Of a DNA stretch of 64,000 nt, positions 32,660-40,880 are shown piece by piece (within the stretch, counting starts at the first letter, position 1; every line of letters begins with the position of its first letter). Location: positions 45,235 through 109,234 of the forward strand of contig DIWF01000038.1 of the NCBI GenBank assembly GCA_002422545.1, given 5' to 3'. The translations under genes were made by a program, and so were the position numbers. The notes beneath the pieces were generated by a model that saw only the letters and a program-made list of their open reading frames with translations, searched no databases and was not told the DNA's origin. Source of the stretch: Firmicutes bacterium UBA6113 (GTDB lineage: Bacteria; Bacillota; Clostridia; Tissierellales; Sedimentibacteraceae).

Positions 32660-35314
32660 TTATTTATGTTTGATTTTCTTAAACCCTACTATAACTTCGT
32701 GTGAAAGAAGTGGAATCATTGATATCAATATGAGGCTGAACCATTCTCCCATAGAAAGTCTTACTGTTTCAAACACAACTGTAAGGAAAGGAACTTCTGT
32801 AACAAATATCTGAAGAATAAGTCCTACAGCAAATGCTCCAATCATTGCCTTGTTTTCAATGTGATTCATTTTAAACAGCGATTTGTTGTAGTTTCTCATT
32901 CCAATAGCGTGGAAAAGCTGAGATATTCCTAAAGTTGTAAATGCATATGTCTGAGCATGCATCAAAATATCAGGATTCTGAAGCATTAACTTAATTCCTT
33001 CAAGAGTAATGTCTTGGCCTTCAGCAGTCAAATACTGAACAGGAGACCATATGAATGATCCAAGAGTCAATGCAGCAATCATGAATCCGTTGTATATTGT
33101 AAATATTAAGCCACCGTTGGCAAACAGGCTTTCATTAGGATCACGTGGCTTTGCGACCATTATGTCGTTGTCCTTAGGGTCAACTCCAAGTGCAAGACCC
33201 GGAAGAGAGTCTGTAATAAGATTGATCCACAGTATGTGTATTGACTGAAGCGGTGAAGCAAGACCGGCTGCAATTGCAGTGAACATGGAAATTACTTCTC
33301 CGAAGTTTGATGAAAGTAGGAAAAGAACTGTCTTTTTAATGTTCTGATAAATTCCTCTTCCTTCAGCAACTGCTTTTTCAATTGTTGAAAAATTGTCGTC
33401 TGTAAGAACCATATCTGCTGCGCCCTTTGCAACGTCTGTTCCTGTTATTCCCATTGCAACTCCTATATCAGCAGCTTTAAGTGATGGTGCGTCATTTACA
33501 CCGTCACCTGTCATTGATACTATGCTTCCATGTGACTTGAATGCTTTAACAATCATAACTTTGTGCTCCGGAGAAACACGAGCAAAGACTCTTAAGTTGT
33601 TAACAATTTTATTGAGTTCTTCCTGAGACATTTCATTTAATTCGCTTCCTGTGATGCACTGAGATTCAGAATCCGCAATGCCGAGTTCCTTGGCAATAGC
33701 AAGAGCTGTATCTTTGTGGTCTCCGGTTATCATTATCGTCTTTATGCCTGCACTTTTAAATTCAAGAACAGAATTTTTAGCTTCCGGACGCGGCGGGTCA
33801 ATCATACCTACAAGACCTACAAATGTAAGATCTTCTTCGCTGGCAGAATCGTCATTTTGCTTTATTCCAAGGGCCAGAACTCTTAATGCTTCTTTTGCCA
33901 TTTCGCCGGCAGCAGTTGTAATTTCATTTATGTGACTTTCGGTGATTTTTTTAGTTTCACCGTTTATAAGAATTTTGCTGCATCTTTTCAGTAGGATGTC
34001 CATTGCTCCTTTTGTGTAACTCATAACTTTGTTATCTTTGTCCTTATGGACTGTTGTCATAAGCTTCCTTGCCGAATCAAATGACATTTCGTTTATACGC
34101 GACATTTGTTCTTCAAGACCTTCTCTTGTTACATTCATCAAGCTTCCCATATCAAGAAGTGCAAGTTCAGTAGGGTCCCCTATACGGCTGTCGTTAGCTG
34201 TTGAAGCGTCGTTGCAAAGTATGAAACCATTGTTGAACACTTTGTTTTCATCGTATTTAAGTTCTTTTACATCCTTGGAAATTCCATCAAAATATACTTT
34301 TAGAACAGTCATTTTGTTTTGAGTGAGCGTTCCTGTTTTGTCTGAGCACACTATGCTTACTGCTCCTAATGTTTCAACTGCAGGAAGCTTTCTGACAATT
34401 GTGTTCACCTTTACCATTCTTGTGACACCAAGAGCCAGAACAATTGTAACCACGGCTGTAAGTCCTTCGGGTATTGCAGCTACGGCAAGTGAAATGGCGG
34501 TAATGAGCATCTCAACCATATCTCTTCCCTGCAAAACAGCTATTCCAAACATTGCAGCAACAATTACTATTGCAACTATTCCTAAAACCTTTCCAAGGTC
34601 GTTGAGCCTTTTTTGAAGAGGAGTAAGTTCTTCTGTTGCTTCACTTATCATTGTGGCAATTTTACCTATTTCTGTATCCATTCCCGTGTAGACAACAATT
34701 CCTTCGCCTCTTCCGTATGCAACACTTGTAGATGAAAATGCCATATTTAGCTGGTCACCGATTCCTGTTTCGCCTTCTGCAACATATTCTGCACTTTTGT
34801 CAACAGGAACTGATTCTCCGGTCAAGGCTGATTCTTCAATTTTTAAGTTTACAGTCTGGGTGAGTCTTAAGTCGGCTGGAATTATTCTTCCTGCTTCAAG
34901 AACAACTATGTCGCCTTTAACAAGTTCGCTTGCAGGAATTTCTATTATTTTTCCGTCACGTTTAACCATTGCTGATGGGCTAGAAAGATTTTTCAAAGCC
35001 TCTAGAGCTGCTTCAGCTTTTGATTCCTGGACCATGCCTATTATTGCATTCAAAAGAACAACAATCAATATGATTATGGCATCTGTCACTTCATCAAGAA
35101 TTATTGATATTGCAGCTGCAGCAAACAAAATGTAAATCATTGTGTCCTTAAGTTGAGCTAAGAACATTTGAAGCTTTGTTTTTGATTTTTTTTCAACCAA
35201 TGTGTTGGGCCCGTTTTGTTCAAGCCTTTTCTTTGCTTCTTCCTGAGTAAGCCCGTTCTGTTCGGAAGAATTTAACTGTGAACATACATCTTTTGCTTGT
35301 TTTTGATAATACAT
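32660..35314 (-). CDS. P-type cation-transporting ATPase (P2A/Ca2+-Mn2+ type)
   Basis: This 884-residue pump exports Ca2+ and/or Mn2+. Domains in order: N-terminal cation-ATPase domain; TM1-2; actuator domain with TGESVPVDK; TM3-4 with the ion-binding PEGL (AAIPEGLTAVV); phosphorylation site SDKTGTLTQNKMT; nucleotide domain; hinge MTGDGVNDAPSLKAADIGVAMG; and six C-terminal helices with NLITDSLPGLALG. AAGGAGAAAATT precedes the ATG. A probable yybP-ykoY (Mn2+) riboswitch lies directly upstream, which argues for a role in Mn2+ export, as reported for related riboswitch-controlled P-type ATPases. Confidence 0.93.
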   Translation of the reverse strand: MYYQKQAKDVCSQLNSSEQNGLTQEEAKKRLEQNGPNTLVEKKSKTKLQMFLAQLKDTMIYILFAAAAISIILDEVTDAIIILIVVLLNAIIGMVQESKAEAALEALKNLSSPSAMVKRDGKIIEIPASELVKGDIVVLEAGRIIPADLRLTQTVNLKIEESALTGESVPVDKSAEYVAEGETGIGDQLNMAFSSTSVAYGRGEGIVVYTGMDTEIGKIATMISEATEELTPLQKRLNDLGKVLGIVAIVIVAAMFGIAVLQGRDMVEMLITAISLAVAAIPEGLTAVVTIVLALGVTRMVKVNTIVRKLPAVETLGAVSIVCSDKTGTLTQNKMTVLKVYFDGISKDVKELKYDENKVFNNGFILCNDASTANDSRIGDPTELALLDMGSLMNVTREGLEEQMSRINEMSFDSARKLMTTVHKDKDNKVMSYTKGAMDILLKRCSKILINGETKKITESHINEITTAAGEMAKEALRVLALGIKQNDDSASEEDLTFVGLVGMIDPPRPEAKNSVLEFKSAGIKTIMITGDHKDTALAIAKELGIADSESQCITGSELNEMSQEELNKIVNNLRVFARVSPEHKVMIVKAFKSHGSIVSMTGDGVNDAPSLKAADIGVAMGITGTDVAKGAADMVLTDDNFSTIEKAVAEGRGIYQNIKKTVLFLLSSNFGEVISMFTAIAAGLASPLQSIHILWINLITDSLPGLALGVDPKDNDIMVAKPRDPNESLFANGGLIFTIYNGFMIAALTLGSFIWSPVQYLTAEGQDITLEGIKLMLQNPDILMHAQTYAFTTLGISQLFHAIGMRNYNKSLFKMNHIENKAMIGAFAVGLILQIFVTEVPFLTVVFETVRLSMGEWFSLILISMIPLLSHEVIVGFKKIKHK

Positions 35315-35360
35315 AATTTTCTCCTTGTTGATATATTTTATAGTATGCCATCCTTTACAT

Positions 35361-35495
35361 AAAAAAAGACTTCAAGCATATCTTTTTTTACGAAGATACA
35401 CTAAAAGTCTGGTTACCTGTGTTGCAGTGCAGATCTTCAGCCAGAATATTTCTATCCATGATGTTGACTGAAAATTTAAAACTACTCCCTCTTAG
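35361..35495 (-). promoter_or_regulatory. Probable yybP-ykoY (Mn2+) riboswitch with terminator
   Basis: Read on the minus strand, the leader opens AGAGGGAGTAG and contains GTCAACATCATGG. It later has TGCAACACAGGTAACCAGAC followed by TTTTAG, resembling the paired conserved loops of the yybP-ykoY aptamer (GGGGAGUAG... and ...CAGACUUU). The closing AGACTT then pairs with AAGTCT of a long stem (AGTGTATCTT / AAGATATGCTTGA) and a T7 run, an on/off terminator. It sits between a good promoter and the cation-ATPase gene. The assignment is by eye and was not tested with a covariance model. Confidence 0.75.
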
Positions 35496-35503
35496 TAAAA
35501 AAT

Positions 35504-35532
35504 ACTTTACCAAATGTGCAAATTAATGTCAA
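35504..35532 (-). promoter_or_regulatory. Sigma-A promoter of the riboswitch/ATPase transcript
   Basis: On the minus strand, TTGACA-N17-TAAAGT places the start near 35497, just ahead of the GGGAGTAG segment of the aptamer. Confidence 0.7.
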
Positions 35533-35603
35533 GATATTTTTTGAAAGTTCTTTTTTTTGTGTACATGAATATTATTAAACAAGAACGTGTATCGGAGGTT
35601 GTT

Positions 35604-35969
35604 ATGAATATTGGTAAACTGATTAAGTATTCCCTGTACTTGCTTATAATGATGCTGGCTGTTTTTTTAGTCCTGACATTGTACATGTACTTTTTCTCTT
35701 CTTCTCCTTCAGCTGAATTTGCATACATTGTAGCAATACCTATTTGCATATTTATTGTTTCTCTTTTATTTTCAAGAAGCACAAGGGAGAAGGGTCTTTT
35801 TTGCGGAATAGAAATATGGATTGTTTATTTTGCATTTGTTCTTCTTTTGAAGGTAATGTTTAAGATGACACAGGAAATAAGCATTGTACAGAACCTAATT
35901 TATCTTCCTGTTGCTATCCTTGGAGGAGTTCTCGGAGTAAATATGAAGCACAGAGCAGTTCAAAAATAA
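35604..35969 (+). CDS. TIGR04086-family membrane protein
   Basis: This is a 121-residue integral membrane protein with about four hydrophobic segments. It begins MNIGKLIKYSLYLLIMMLA and ends in a glycine-rich LGGVLGVNMK. Size and topology fit TIGR04086, a family of unknown role common in Clostridia and often next to SCIFF or yajC genes. TCGGAGGTTGTT supports the start at 35604; a longer reading from 35514 lacks an RBS and overlaps the minus-strand promoter. The SCIFF peptide gene follows 84 nt downstream. Confidence 0.8.
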   Translation: MNIGKLIKYSLYLLIMMLAVFLVLTLYMYFFSSSPSAEFAYIVAIPICIFIVSLLFSRSTREKGLFCGIEIWIVYFAFVLLLKVMFKMTQEISIVQNLIYLPVAILGGVLGVNMKHRAVQK

Positions 35970-35999
35970 GAAGATTATTCAAAATTTATAAAAAAATGC

Positions 36000-36028
36000 T
36001 TTTAAATAATCTCCAAAGATGCTATAAT
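36000..36028 (+). promoter_or_regulatory. Sigma-A promoter of the SCIFF peptide gene
   Basis: TTTTAA-N17-TATAAT is followed 26 nt later by the ATG, with AAAGGAGGGTTC as a very strong RBS. Confidence 0.6.
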
Positions 36029-36053
36029 TTATAAAGCTAAAGGAGGGTTCAAT

Positions 36054-36194
36054 ATGATACATATAAAAACATTAAACAACACAAAATTAACAGATAATAT
36101 GAACGTAAAAGGATGCGGAGAATGCCAAACTTCATGTCAATCTGCATGTAAAACTTCTTGTACAGTAGGAAATCAAAAGTGCGAGAACAAATAA
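36054..36194 (+). CDS. scfA: SCIFF (six cysteines in forty-five) ranthipeptide precursor
   Basis: This is a 46-residue ribosomal peptide precursor. The N-terminal leader (MIHIKTLNNTKLTDN...) is followed by a core with six Cys at 21, 24, 28, 32, 36 and 43 (GCGECQTSCQSACKTSC). The sequence is nearly the clostridial consensus. In this family a radical SAM enzyme joins Cys sulfurs to Thr or other side-chain carbons to form thioethers. The maturase gene lies 200 nt downstream at 36395, separated by a terminator and a structured repeat. The biological role is unclear; ranthipeptides have been linked to quorum-type signalling. Confidence 0.97.
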   Translation: MIHIKTLNNTKLTDNMNVKGCGECQTSCQSACKTSCTVGNQKCENK

Positions 36195-36195
36195 T

Positions 36196-36220
36196 AGTAG
36201 TGGCTTAGCCACTACTTTTT
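36196..36220 (+). terminator. Terminator of scfA
   Basis: AGTAGTGGC-TTA-GCCACTACT is followed by T4. It is immediately adjacent to repeat copy B and would uncouple the peptide gene from its maturase. Confidence 0.85.
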
Positions 36221-36368
36221 ATATGATAGGAACTTTTTTATCATATATAAACGAGGATTGCATGTCGGATGTCCTTAACCTTAGGTGGGTGCGGAGTCTA
36301 AAACGCGTATTCGTTTTAACGCGGTCGGGGGACATGGAACTCGTAGCGGAGTTGCAGAGCAACTTTTT
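36220..36368 (+). repeat. Structured interspersed repeat, family 1, copy B (149 bp)
   Basis: The same blocks as copies A and C appear in the same order: opening stem TATATGATA/TATCATATA (compensatory changes versus A and C), ACGAGGATTGCA, GTCCTTAACCTTAGG, AAAACGCGTATTCGTTTTAACGC, GGGGGACAT, AGCGGAGTTGC-AGA-GCAAC plus T5. It lies between scfA and scfB and ends 26 nt before the scfB start. Confidence 0.85.
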
Positions 36369-36394
36369 ATGTTAAAGGAAAAACGGAGGAAACA

Positions 36395-37732
36395 ATGATA
36401 CACATATTTAAAATGGACGACATGCATTTTGCTTTGGACACAAGCAGCGGACTGGTTCATGTTGTTGACGAAGTAATATATGATTTGCTGACAGATGAGA
36501 ATTTCAAAAATAAAGATAAAGTAAATGAAATAAAAAATAAGTACGGAAATGAAACAACTGAAGAAGCTATTTCTGAAATCAATTATTTAATCGAGAACAA
36601 AATGCTTTACACTGATGATGCAAATGCAGTCAATAAAATCAAGCCTGCAATAAAGGCAATGTGCCTGAACATGACACATGACTGCAACTTAAGATGCGAA
36701 TATTGTTTTGCTTCCCAAGGAAGCTACAACGGTGAAAGAAGCTACCTGAGCTTTGAAACAGGCAAGAAGGCATTTGATTTTCTTGTTAAGAGTTCAGGCA
36801 AGAGAGTGAATCTTGAAGTGGATTTCTTCGGCGGTGAGCCTCTAATGAATTTTGAAACAATAAAAAAACTTGTTGATTATGCCAGAAGTATTGAAAAACA
36901 GCACAACAAACATTTTAGATTTACAGCAACAACAAACGGTGTGTTGTTAGATGACGAAAAAATAGATTATCTCAATGAAAACATGGACAATGTGGTACTT
37001 AGTTTAGACGGAAGAAAACAAACAAACGACCATATGCGAAAGACCGTGAATCAAAAGGGAAGCTACGATGTAATAACTGAAAATTTCAAAAAATTCGTTG
37101 CAAAGAGAATGGACAAGGATTATTTTGCTAGAGGAACATACACTGCTTACAACCTTGATTTCTCAGAAGATGTAAGGCACATGAGAGATCTTGGTTTTGA
37201 CAAAATTTCTGTAGAGCCTGTTGTTGCAAAGCCTGAAGAAAAATATGCACTAAAGGAAGAACATCTAGATATTTTGAAGGCTGAATATGAAAAACTGGCA
37301 AAAATTTATCTTGATTCATACGACAATAAGGATAAAAAGTTCCAGTTCTTCCACTTTAACATCGAACTTGACGGTGGTCCGTGCATTTACAAAAGAAGCA
37401 TAGGCTGCGGAGCAGGAACTGAATATGTTGCTGTTACTCCCGAGGGAGATTTGTATCCATGCCATCAGTTTGTAGGACAGGAAGAGTTCATCGTAGGCAA
37501 TGTTGATGAAGGAATTGTGAAAGATGAAGTAATAGATATGTTCAAAAACGTGTCTGTAAATGAAAAGCCTGTTTGCAAGGATTGCTGGGCAAAGTATTAC
37601 TGTAGCGGCGGCTGTCATGCAAATGCATATAATTTTAACAAAGATTTCAAGGTTCCTTACAGTGTGGGATGCGAGCTTGAGAAAAAGAGAATTGAGTGTT
37701 CGATTTACATAAAGGCCAGATTAGCCCAGTAA
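36395..37732 (+). CDS. scfB: SCIFF peptide maturase, radical SAM/SPASM thioether synthase
   Basis: This 445-residue enzyme forms Cys thioether bridges on the ScfA peptide. Residues 1 to about 80 resemble a RiPP recognition element-like N-domain. The SAM cluster motif CNLRCEYC (C-x3-C-x2-C) lies near residue 94. The C-terminal SPASM region contains CGAGTEYVAVTPEGDLYPC and CKDCWAKYYCSGGCHANA, ligands for two auxiliary [4Fe-4S] clusters. ACGGAGGAAACA is the RBS. No clear promoter separates it from repeat copy B, so expression may depend on read-through or on the repeat. Confidence 0.96.
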   Translation: MIHIFKMDDMHFALDTSSGLVHVVDEVIYDLLTDENFKNKDKVNEIKNKYGNETTEEAISEINYLIENKMLYTDDANAVNKIKPAIKAMCLNMTHDCNLRCEYCFASQGSYNGERSYLSFETGKKAFDFLVKSSGKRVNLEVDFFGGEPLMNFETIKKLVDYARSIEKQHNKHFRFTATTNGVLLDDEKIDYLNENMDNVVLSLDGRKQTNDHMRKTVNQKGSYDVITENFKKFVAKRMDKDYFARGTYTAYNLDFSEDVRHMRDLGFDKISVEPVVAKPEEKYALKEEHLDILKAEYEKLAKIYLDSYDNKDKKFQFFHFNIELDGGPCIYKRSIGCGAGTEYVAVTPEGDLYPCHQFVGQEEFIVGNVDEGIVKDEVIDMFKNVSVNEKPVCKDCWAKYYCSGGCHANAYNFNKDFKVPYSVGCELEKKRIECSIYIKARLAQ

Positions 37733-37842
37733 ATTGCAGAAATATTGGTTTAAAAGCAAAAAATAGTGGTAAATATATATTGATGTATAGTATAATGTAG
37801 GTGATTATAACAAATAAGATTTTACCTGAGAGGAGTGTTACT

Positions 37843-38319
37843 ATGCAAATTGGTTTTATTTTAATACTGGTAATTGCAATTTTTGTTGCAATCTTTTCCA
37901 TTCAAAACGGAACACCGGTTCCTGTTGATTTATTCCTTGCTCGTTATGAAATGCCTCTTGCGTTAGTCATGATGGCGTGCATAATAATAGGCGCTGTTAT
38001 TGTTCTGATTTTAGGAACATCAAGACAGTTCAAGAAAAGATCCGAAGGCAAGGAAATGAAGAACAAACTCAAGACGTTTGAAAATGAGAAACTTCAATTT
38101 GAAAACAATGTAAAAACAATGGAAACTGAAATACAGTCCCTTAAGGACAACAATGCCGCACTCATTGCAAAGGCCACTGAATTCGAGGAAAAATTGAAAC
38201 TCAAGGATGACCACATTGCACTTCTTACAAAAGAAATTGATGAAATGAAAACACAGACAAGTATAAATATTAATGAAGGCGCTGATCTAAATTCAAATGA
38301 TGAAAAAAGTGAAGCTTAA
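37843..38319 (+). CDS. LapA domain (DUF1049) membrane protein with coiled coil
   Basis: This is a 158-residue protein with two N-terminal hydrophobic helices (about 4-22 and 43-65) separated by the LapA-type FSIQNGTPVPVDLFL. A C-terminal charged coiled coil spans about 80-145. LapA-domain proteins in E. coli take part in LPS assembly control, which does not apply to a Gram-positive, so the role here is unknown. GAGAGGAGTGTT supports the start at 37843. Its end overlaps recJ by 23 nt. Confidence 0.85.
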   Translation: MQIGFILILVIAIFVAIFSIQNGTPVPVDLFLARYEMPLALVMMACIIIGAVIVLILGTSRQFKKRSEGKEMKNKLKTFENEKLQFENNVKTMETEIQSLKDNNAALIAKATEFEEKLKLKDDHIALLTKEIDEMKTQTSININEGADLNSNDEKSEA

Positions 38320-40222
38320 AGTAAATGAATTTGAACAATCCGAAATAGATGAAATAAAAAACAATTTCAATTTATCAGACATATCTTCAAAGATACTTTT
38401 AAGCAGAAATATACGAACACACGAGGAAATAGAGCAATTTCTTAATCCGGATTTCAAATATTTTGAAGATGCGAAGCATTACAAGGATTTGCAGAAAGGC
38501 TGCCAAAGGATTTTAAAAGCAATTGATAATGACGAAAGAATTTTGATATACGGTGATTATGACGTGGACGGCATTACATCCATAAGCCAGTTCTTTATTC
38601 TTTTGTCTAGGGCTGGAGCAAAAGTAAGTTACTATGTTCCTGAAAGAGAAAGCGAAGGCTACGGCTTAAGCACAGATTTTGTCAACTGCCTGAAGACCGG
38701 AGATATAAAGGCTGATCTATTGATAACCGTTGACTGCGGAATTGCTGAAGTAGAAAAAATAAAGGAAATTACAAATTTCAGCAAGGATGTAATCATTTTG
38801 GATCACCATCAATGTAAGGAAGACATTCCGGATGCATATGCCGTAATAAACCCCAAACAAAAAGATTGTCCGTCGAAAAACAAGCAGTTGTGCGCGTCAG
38901 GACTGTCTTTTAAATTTTTGAAGCATTTGAACACATATTTGAAAATAGAAGATGTGGAAGATGTTCTTCTTGAGCTGGCATGTCTTGGAACAATTGCAGA
39001 CATAGTGGATCTTATAGGGGACAACAGGATTATAGCAAGCAACGGACTGAAGAAAATTAACAGTACCAGAATAATAGGACTTAAAAAACTAATAGAAGTT
39101 TCCGGAATAAATGCAAAGGAAATTGAATCCTATCACATAGGATTTATTATAGCCCCAAGAATAAACGCAGCCGGAAGAATGGACTCTGCTAAAAAGGCAA
39201 TCGAACTCATGCTCACAAGCGATGAAGAACAAGCTGAAAATCTTGCTTTTGAACTAGAAAACTTAAATGTACTCAGAAAAGAAACTGAGCAGGAAATATT
39301 TGATGAAGCCATTAAAAAAATTGAAACTAATTTTTTATACAAAAAGAACGCAATAGTTGTTTATGGAGAAAACTGGCATGAGGGGGTTCTTGGAATTGTA
39401 GCGTCAAAGCTCACTGAAAAATACGAAAGACCAAGTGTTGTGATTTCAGTTAAGGATGGAACAGGCAAGGGCTCTGCAAGAAGCCTTGAATACCTGGATA
39501 TTTTCGAAGCATTCAAGGTAAACGATGGGTACCTTGAGAAATATGGAGGGCACAAGCTTGCTGCAGGATTGACGATATCGGAAAAAAACATAAGCAGTTT
39601 TGCAAATGCACTTAACAGCTATATTGGAAACATCAGTTTAAGCCATTTTGATTACAGGGAAATCGAGTCTGATGCAATGCTTAAAATTTCTGACGTGAAT
39701 TTCAGCCTTTATGAAGAAATAAGCAAATTCGAACCATTCGGAGCCGGAAATCCAAAACCTGTATTGATTTTGGAAAATGTTGTTTTGAAAAACATCAAAA
39801 AGGTAGGCAGGAACGGAAATCACTTAAGTTTTGTTTTGTCTGACGAAGGCGTGGACATACCTGTAATAGGGTTCGGAAAAATAAATATTCTGGAAAAGGT
39901 GCTTACAAGACCTCCTTCATATGCAGTGTCTTTGAGCATCAATGAATTCAACGGCAAAAAAAGCATGCAGCTGGTGCTCTTGAATGTTGAGGAACGGGAA
40001 GAACTCGATTATAAAATAGATGACGAAAAAATCAGAATGCTTAACTCCATACTCAACAAAACAAAGTCGAAAATTATCAAGACAGATATTTTTGTGCTGG
40101 TGGATAGGTTCAATCATTTATACAATGCTAAAATAACAGCAGATGAAATAATATGCATACTTAAAAAAGCCAATAATATACAATATGCTTTGAAAAATGA
40201 CATGTTGTACATAAAAAAATAA
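38297..40222 (+). CDS. recJ: Single-stranded-DNA-specific exonuclease RecJ
   Basis: This is a 641-residue DHH-family 5'-3' exonuclease in recombination and mismatch repair. It has catalytic motifs DYDVDGITS (near 90), TVDCGIAEVE and DHHQCKED (DHH motif, near 165), then GTIADIVDL and a DHHA1 region with GSARSLEYLDIFEAF and YGGHKLAAG. The OB-fold C-terminus follows (FEPFGAGNPKPVL). It starts inside the lapA gene, so is translationally coupled. apt follows 21 nt later. Confidence 0.95.
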   Translation: MMKKVKLKVNEFEQSEIDEIKNNFNLSDISSKILLSRNIRTHEEIEQFLNPDFKYFEDAKHYKDLQKGCQRILKAIDNDERILIYGDYDVDGITSISQFFILLSRAGAKVSYYVPERESEGYGLSTDFVNCLKTGDIKADLLITVDCGIAEVEKIKEITNFSKDVIILDHHQCKEDIPDAYAVINPKQKDCPSKNKQLCASGLSFKFLKHLNTYLKIEDVEDVLLELACLGTIADIVDLIGDNRIIASNGLKKINSTRIIGLKKLIEVSGINAKEIESYHIGFIIAPRINAAGRMDSAKKAIELMLTSDEEQAENLAFELENLNVLRKETEQEIFDEAIKKIETNFLYKKNAIVVYGENWHEGVLGIVASKLTEKYERPSVVISVKDGTGKGSARSLEYLDIFEAFKVNDGYLEKYGGHKLAAGLTISEKNISSFANALNSYIGNISLSHFDYREIESDAMLKISDVNFSLYEEISKFEPFGAGNPKPVLILENVVLKNIKKVGRNGNHLSFVLSDEGVDIPVIGFGKINILEKVLTRPPSYAVSLSINEFNGKKSMQLVLLNVEEREELDYKIDDEKIRMLNSILNKTKSKIIKTDIFVLVDRFNHLYNAKITADEIICILKKANNIQYALKNDMLYIKK

Positions 40223-40243
40223 TCATCTCAATTTGGAGGAGTT

Positions 40244-40759
40244 ATGGATTTAAAAGAAAAGATCAGAGTGATAGACGGTTTTCCTGTGGATGGAATAAGC
40301 TTTAAAGATATTACAACATTGTTAAAGGATGCGGGGGCACTTAACGAATGCATAAATCAAATGGCTGAAAGGTTCAAGGATACTCAGGTTGATATTATAG
40401 TGGGACCGGAATCAAGAGGCTTCATATTGGCAACACCTCTAGCTTATGTAATGAACACAGGATTTGTTCCCGTGAGAAAACCGGGAAAGCTTCCTGCAGA
40501 AACAATAAAATATGAATATTCTCTGGAATATGGAATGGATTCTCTTGAAATTCACAAAGATGCTATAAAGCCTGGACAAAAGGTTCTCATTATTGATGAC
40601 CTGCTTGCTACGGGAGGTACAATGTTTGCAGCTGCAAAGCTTGTGGAAAAGCTAGGTGGAGACGTTGTGGGCCTTGGATTTTTAATAGAACTTGAGGATT
40701 TGAACGGAAGAGATAAACTTTCTGATTATAAAGTTGAATCGTTGGTAAAATACAACTAA
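40244..40759 (+). CDS. apt: Adenine phosphoribosyltransferase
   Basis: This 171-residue salvage enzyme converts adenine and PRPP to AMP. The PRPP loop VLIIDDLLATGGTM, the flexible loop RKPGKLPAETIKYEY, and VGPESRGFI are all intact. TTTGGAGGAGTT is a strong RBS. The recJ-apt-relA order is conserved in Clostridia. A palindromic element separates it from relA. Confidence 0.97.
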   Translation: MDLKEKIRVIDGFPVDGISFKDITTLLKDAGALNECINQMAERFKDTQVDIIVGPESRGFILATPLAYVMNTGFVPVRKPGKLPAETIKYEYSLEYGMDSLEIHKDAIKPGQKVLIIDDLLATGGTMFAAAKLVEKLGGDVVGLGFLIELEDLNGRDKLSDYKVESLVKYN

Positions 40760-40764
40760 GAAAA

Positions 40765-40862
40765 CAATTAAGAATTAATTAAGAGTTAAGAATTAAGAAT
40801 TAGTTGTTGGAATTTTGCAGAGCAAAATTCCTTCCATAATTTTTCACTCTTCATTCTTAATT
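40765..40862. repeat. AT-rich palindromic element, family 2, copy 3
   Basis: CAATTAAGAATTAATTAAG at the left and TTCATTCTTAATTTG at the right are terminal inverted repeats. The centre is TTGTTGGAATTTTGC-AGA-GCAAAATTCCTTC (arms 40809-40818 and 40822-40831). The TTGTTGG side is on the left, so it is inverted relative to copies 4 and 5. It lies in the apt-relA gap. Confidence 0.8.
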
Positions 40863-40880
40863 TGAAGAGAGGTGAGCACA

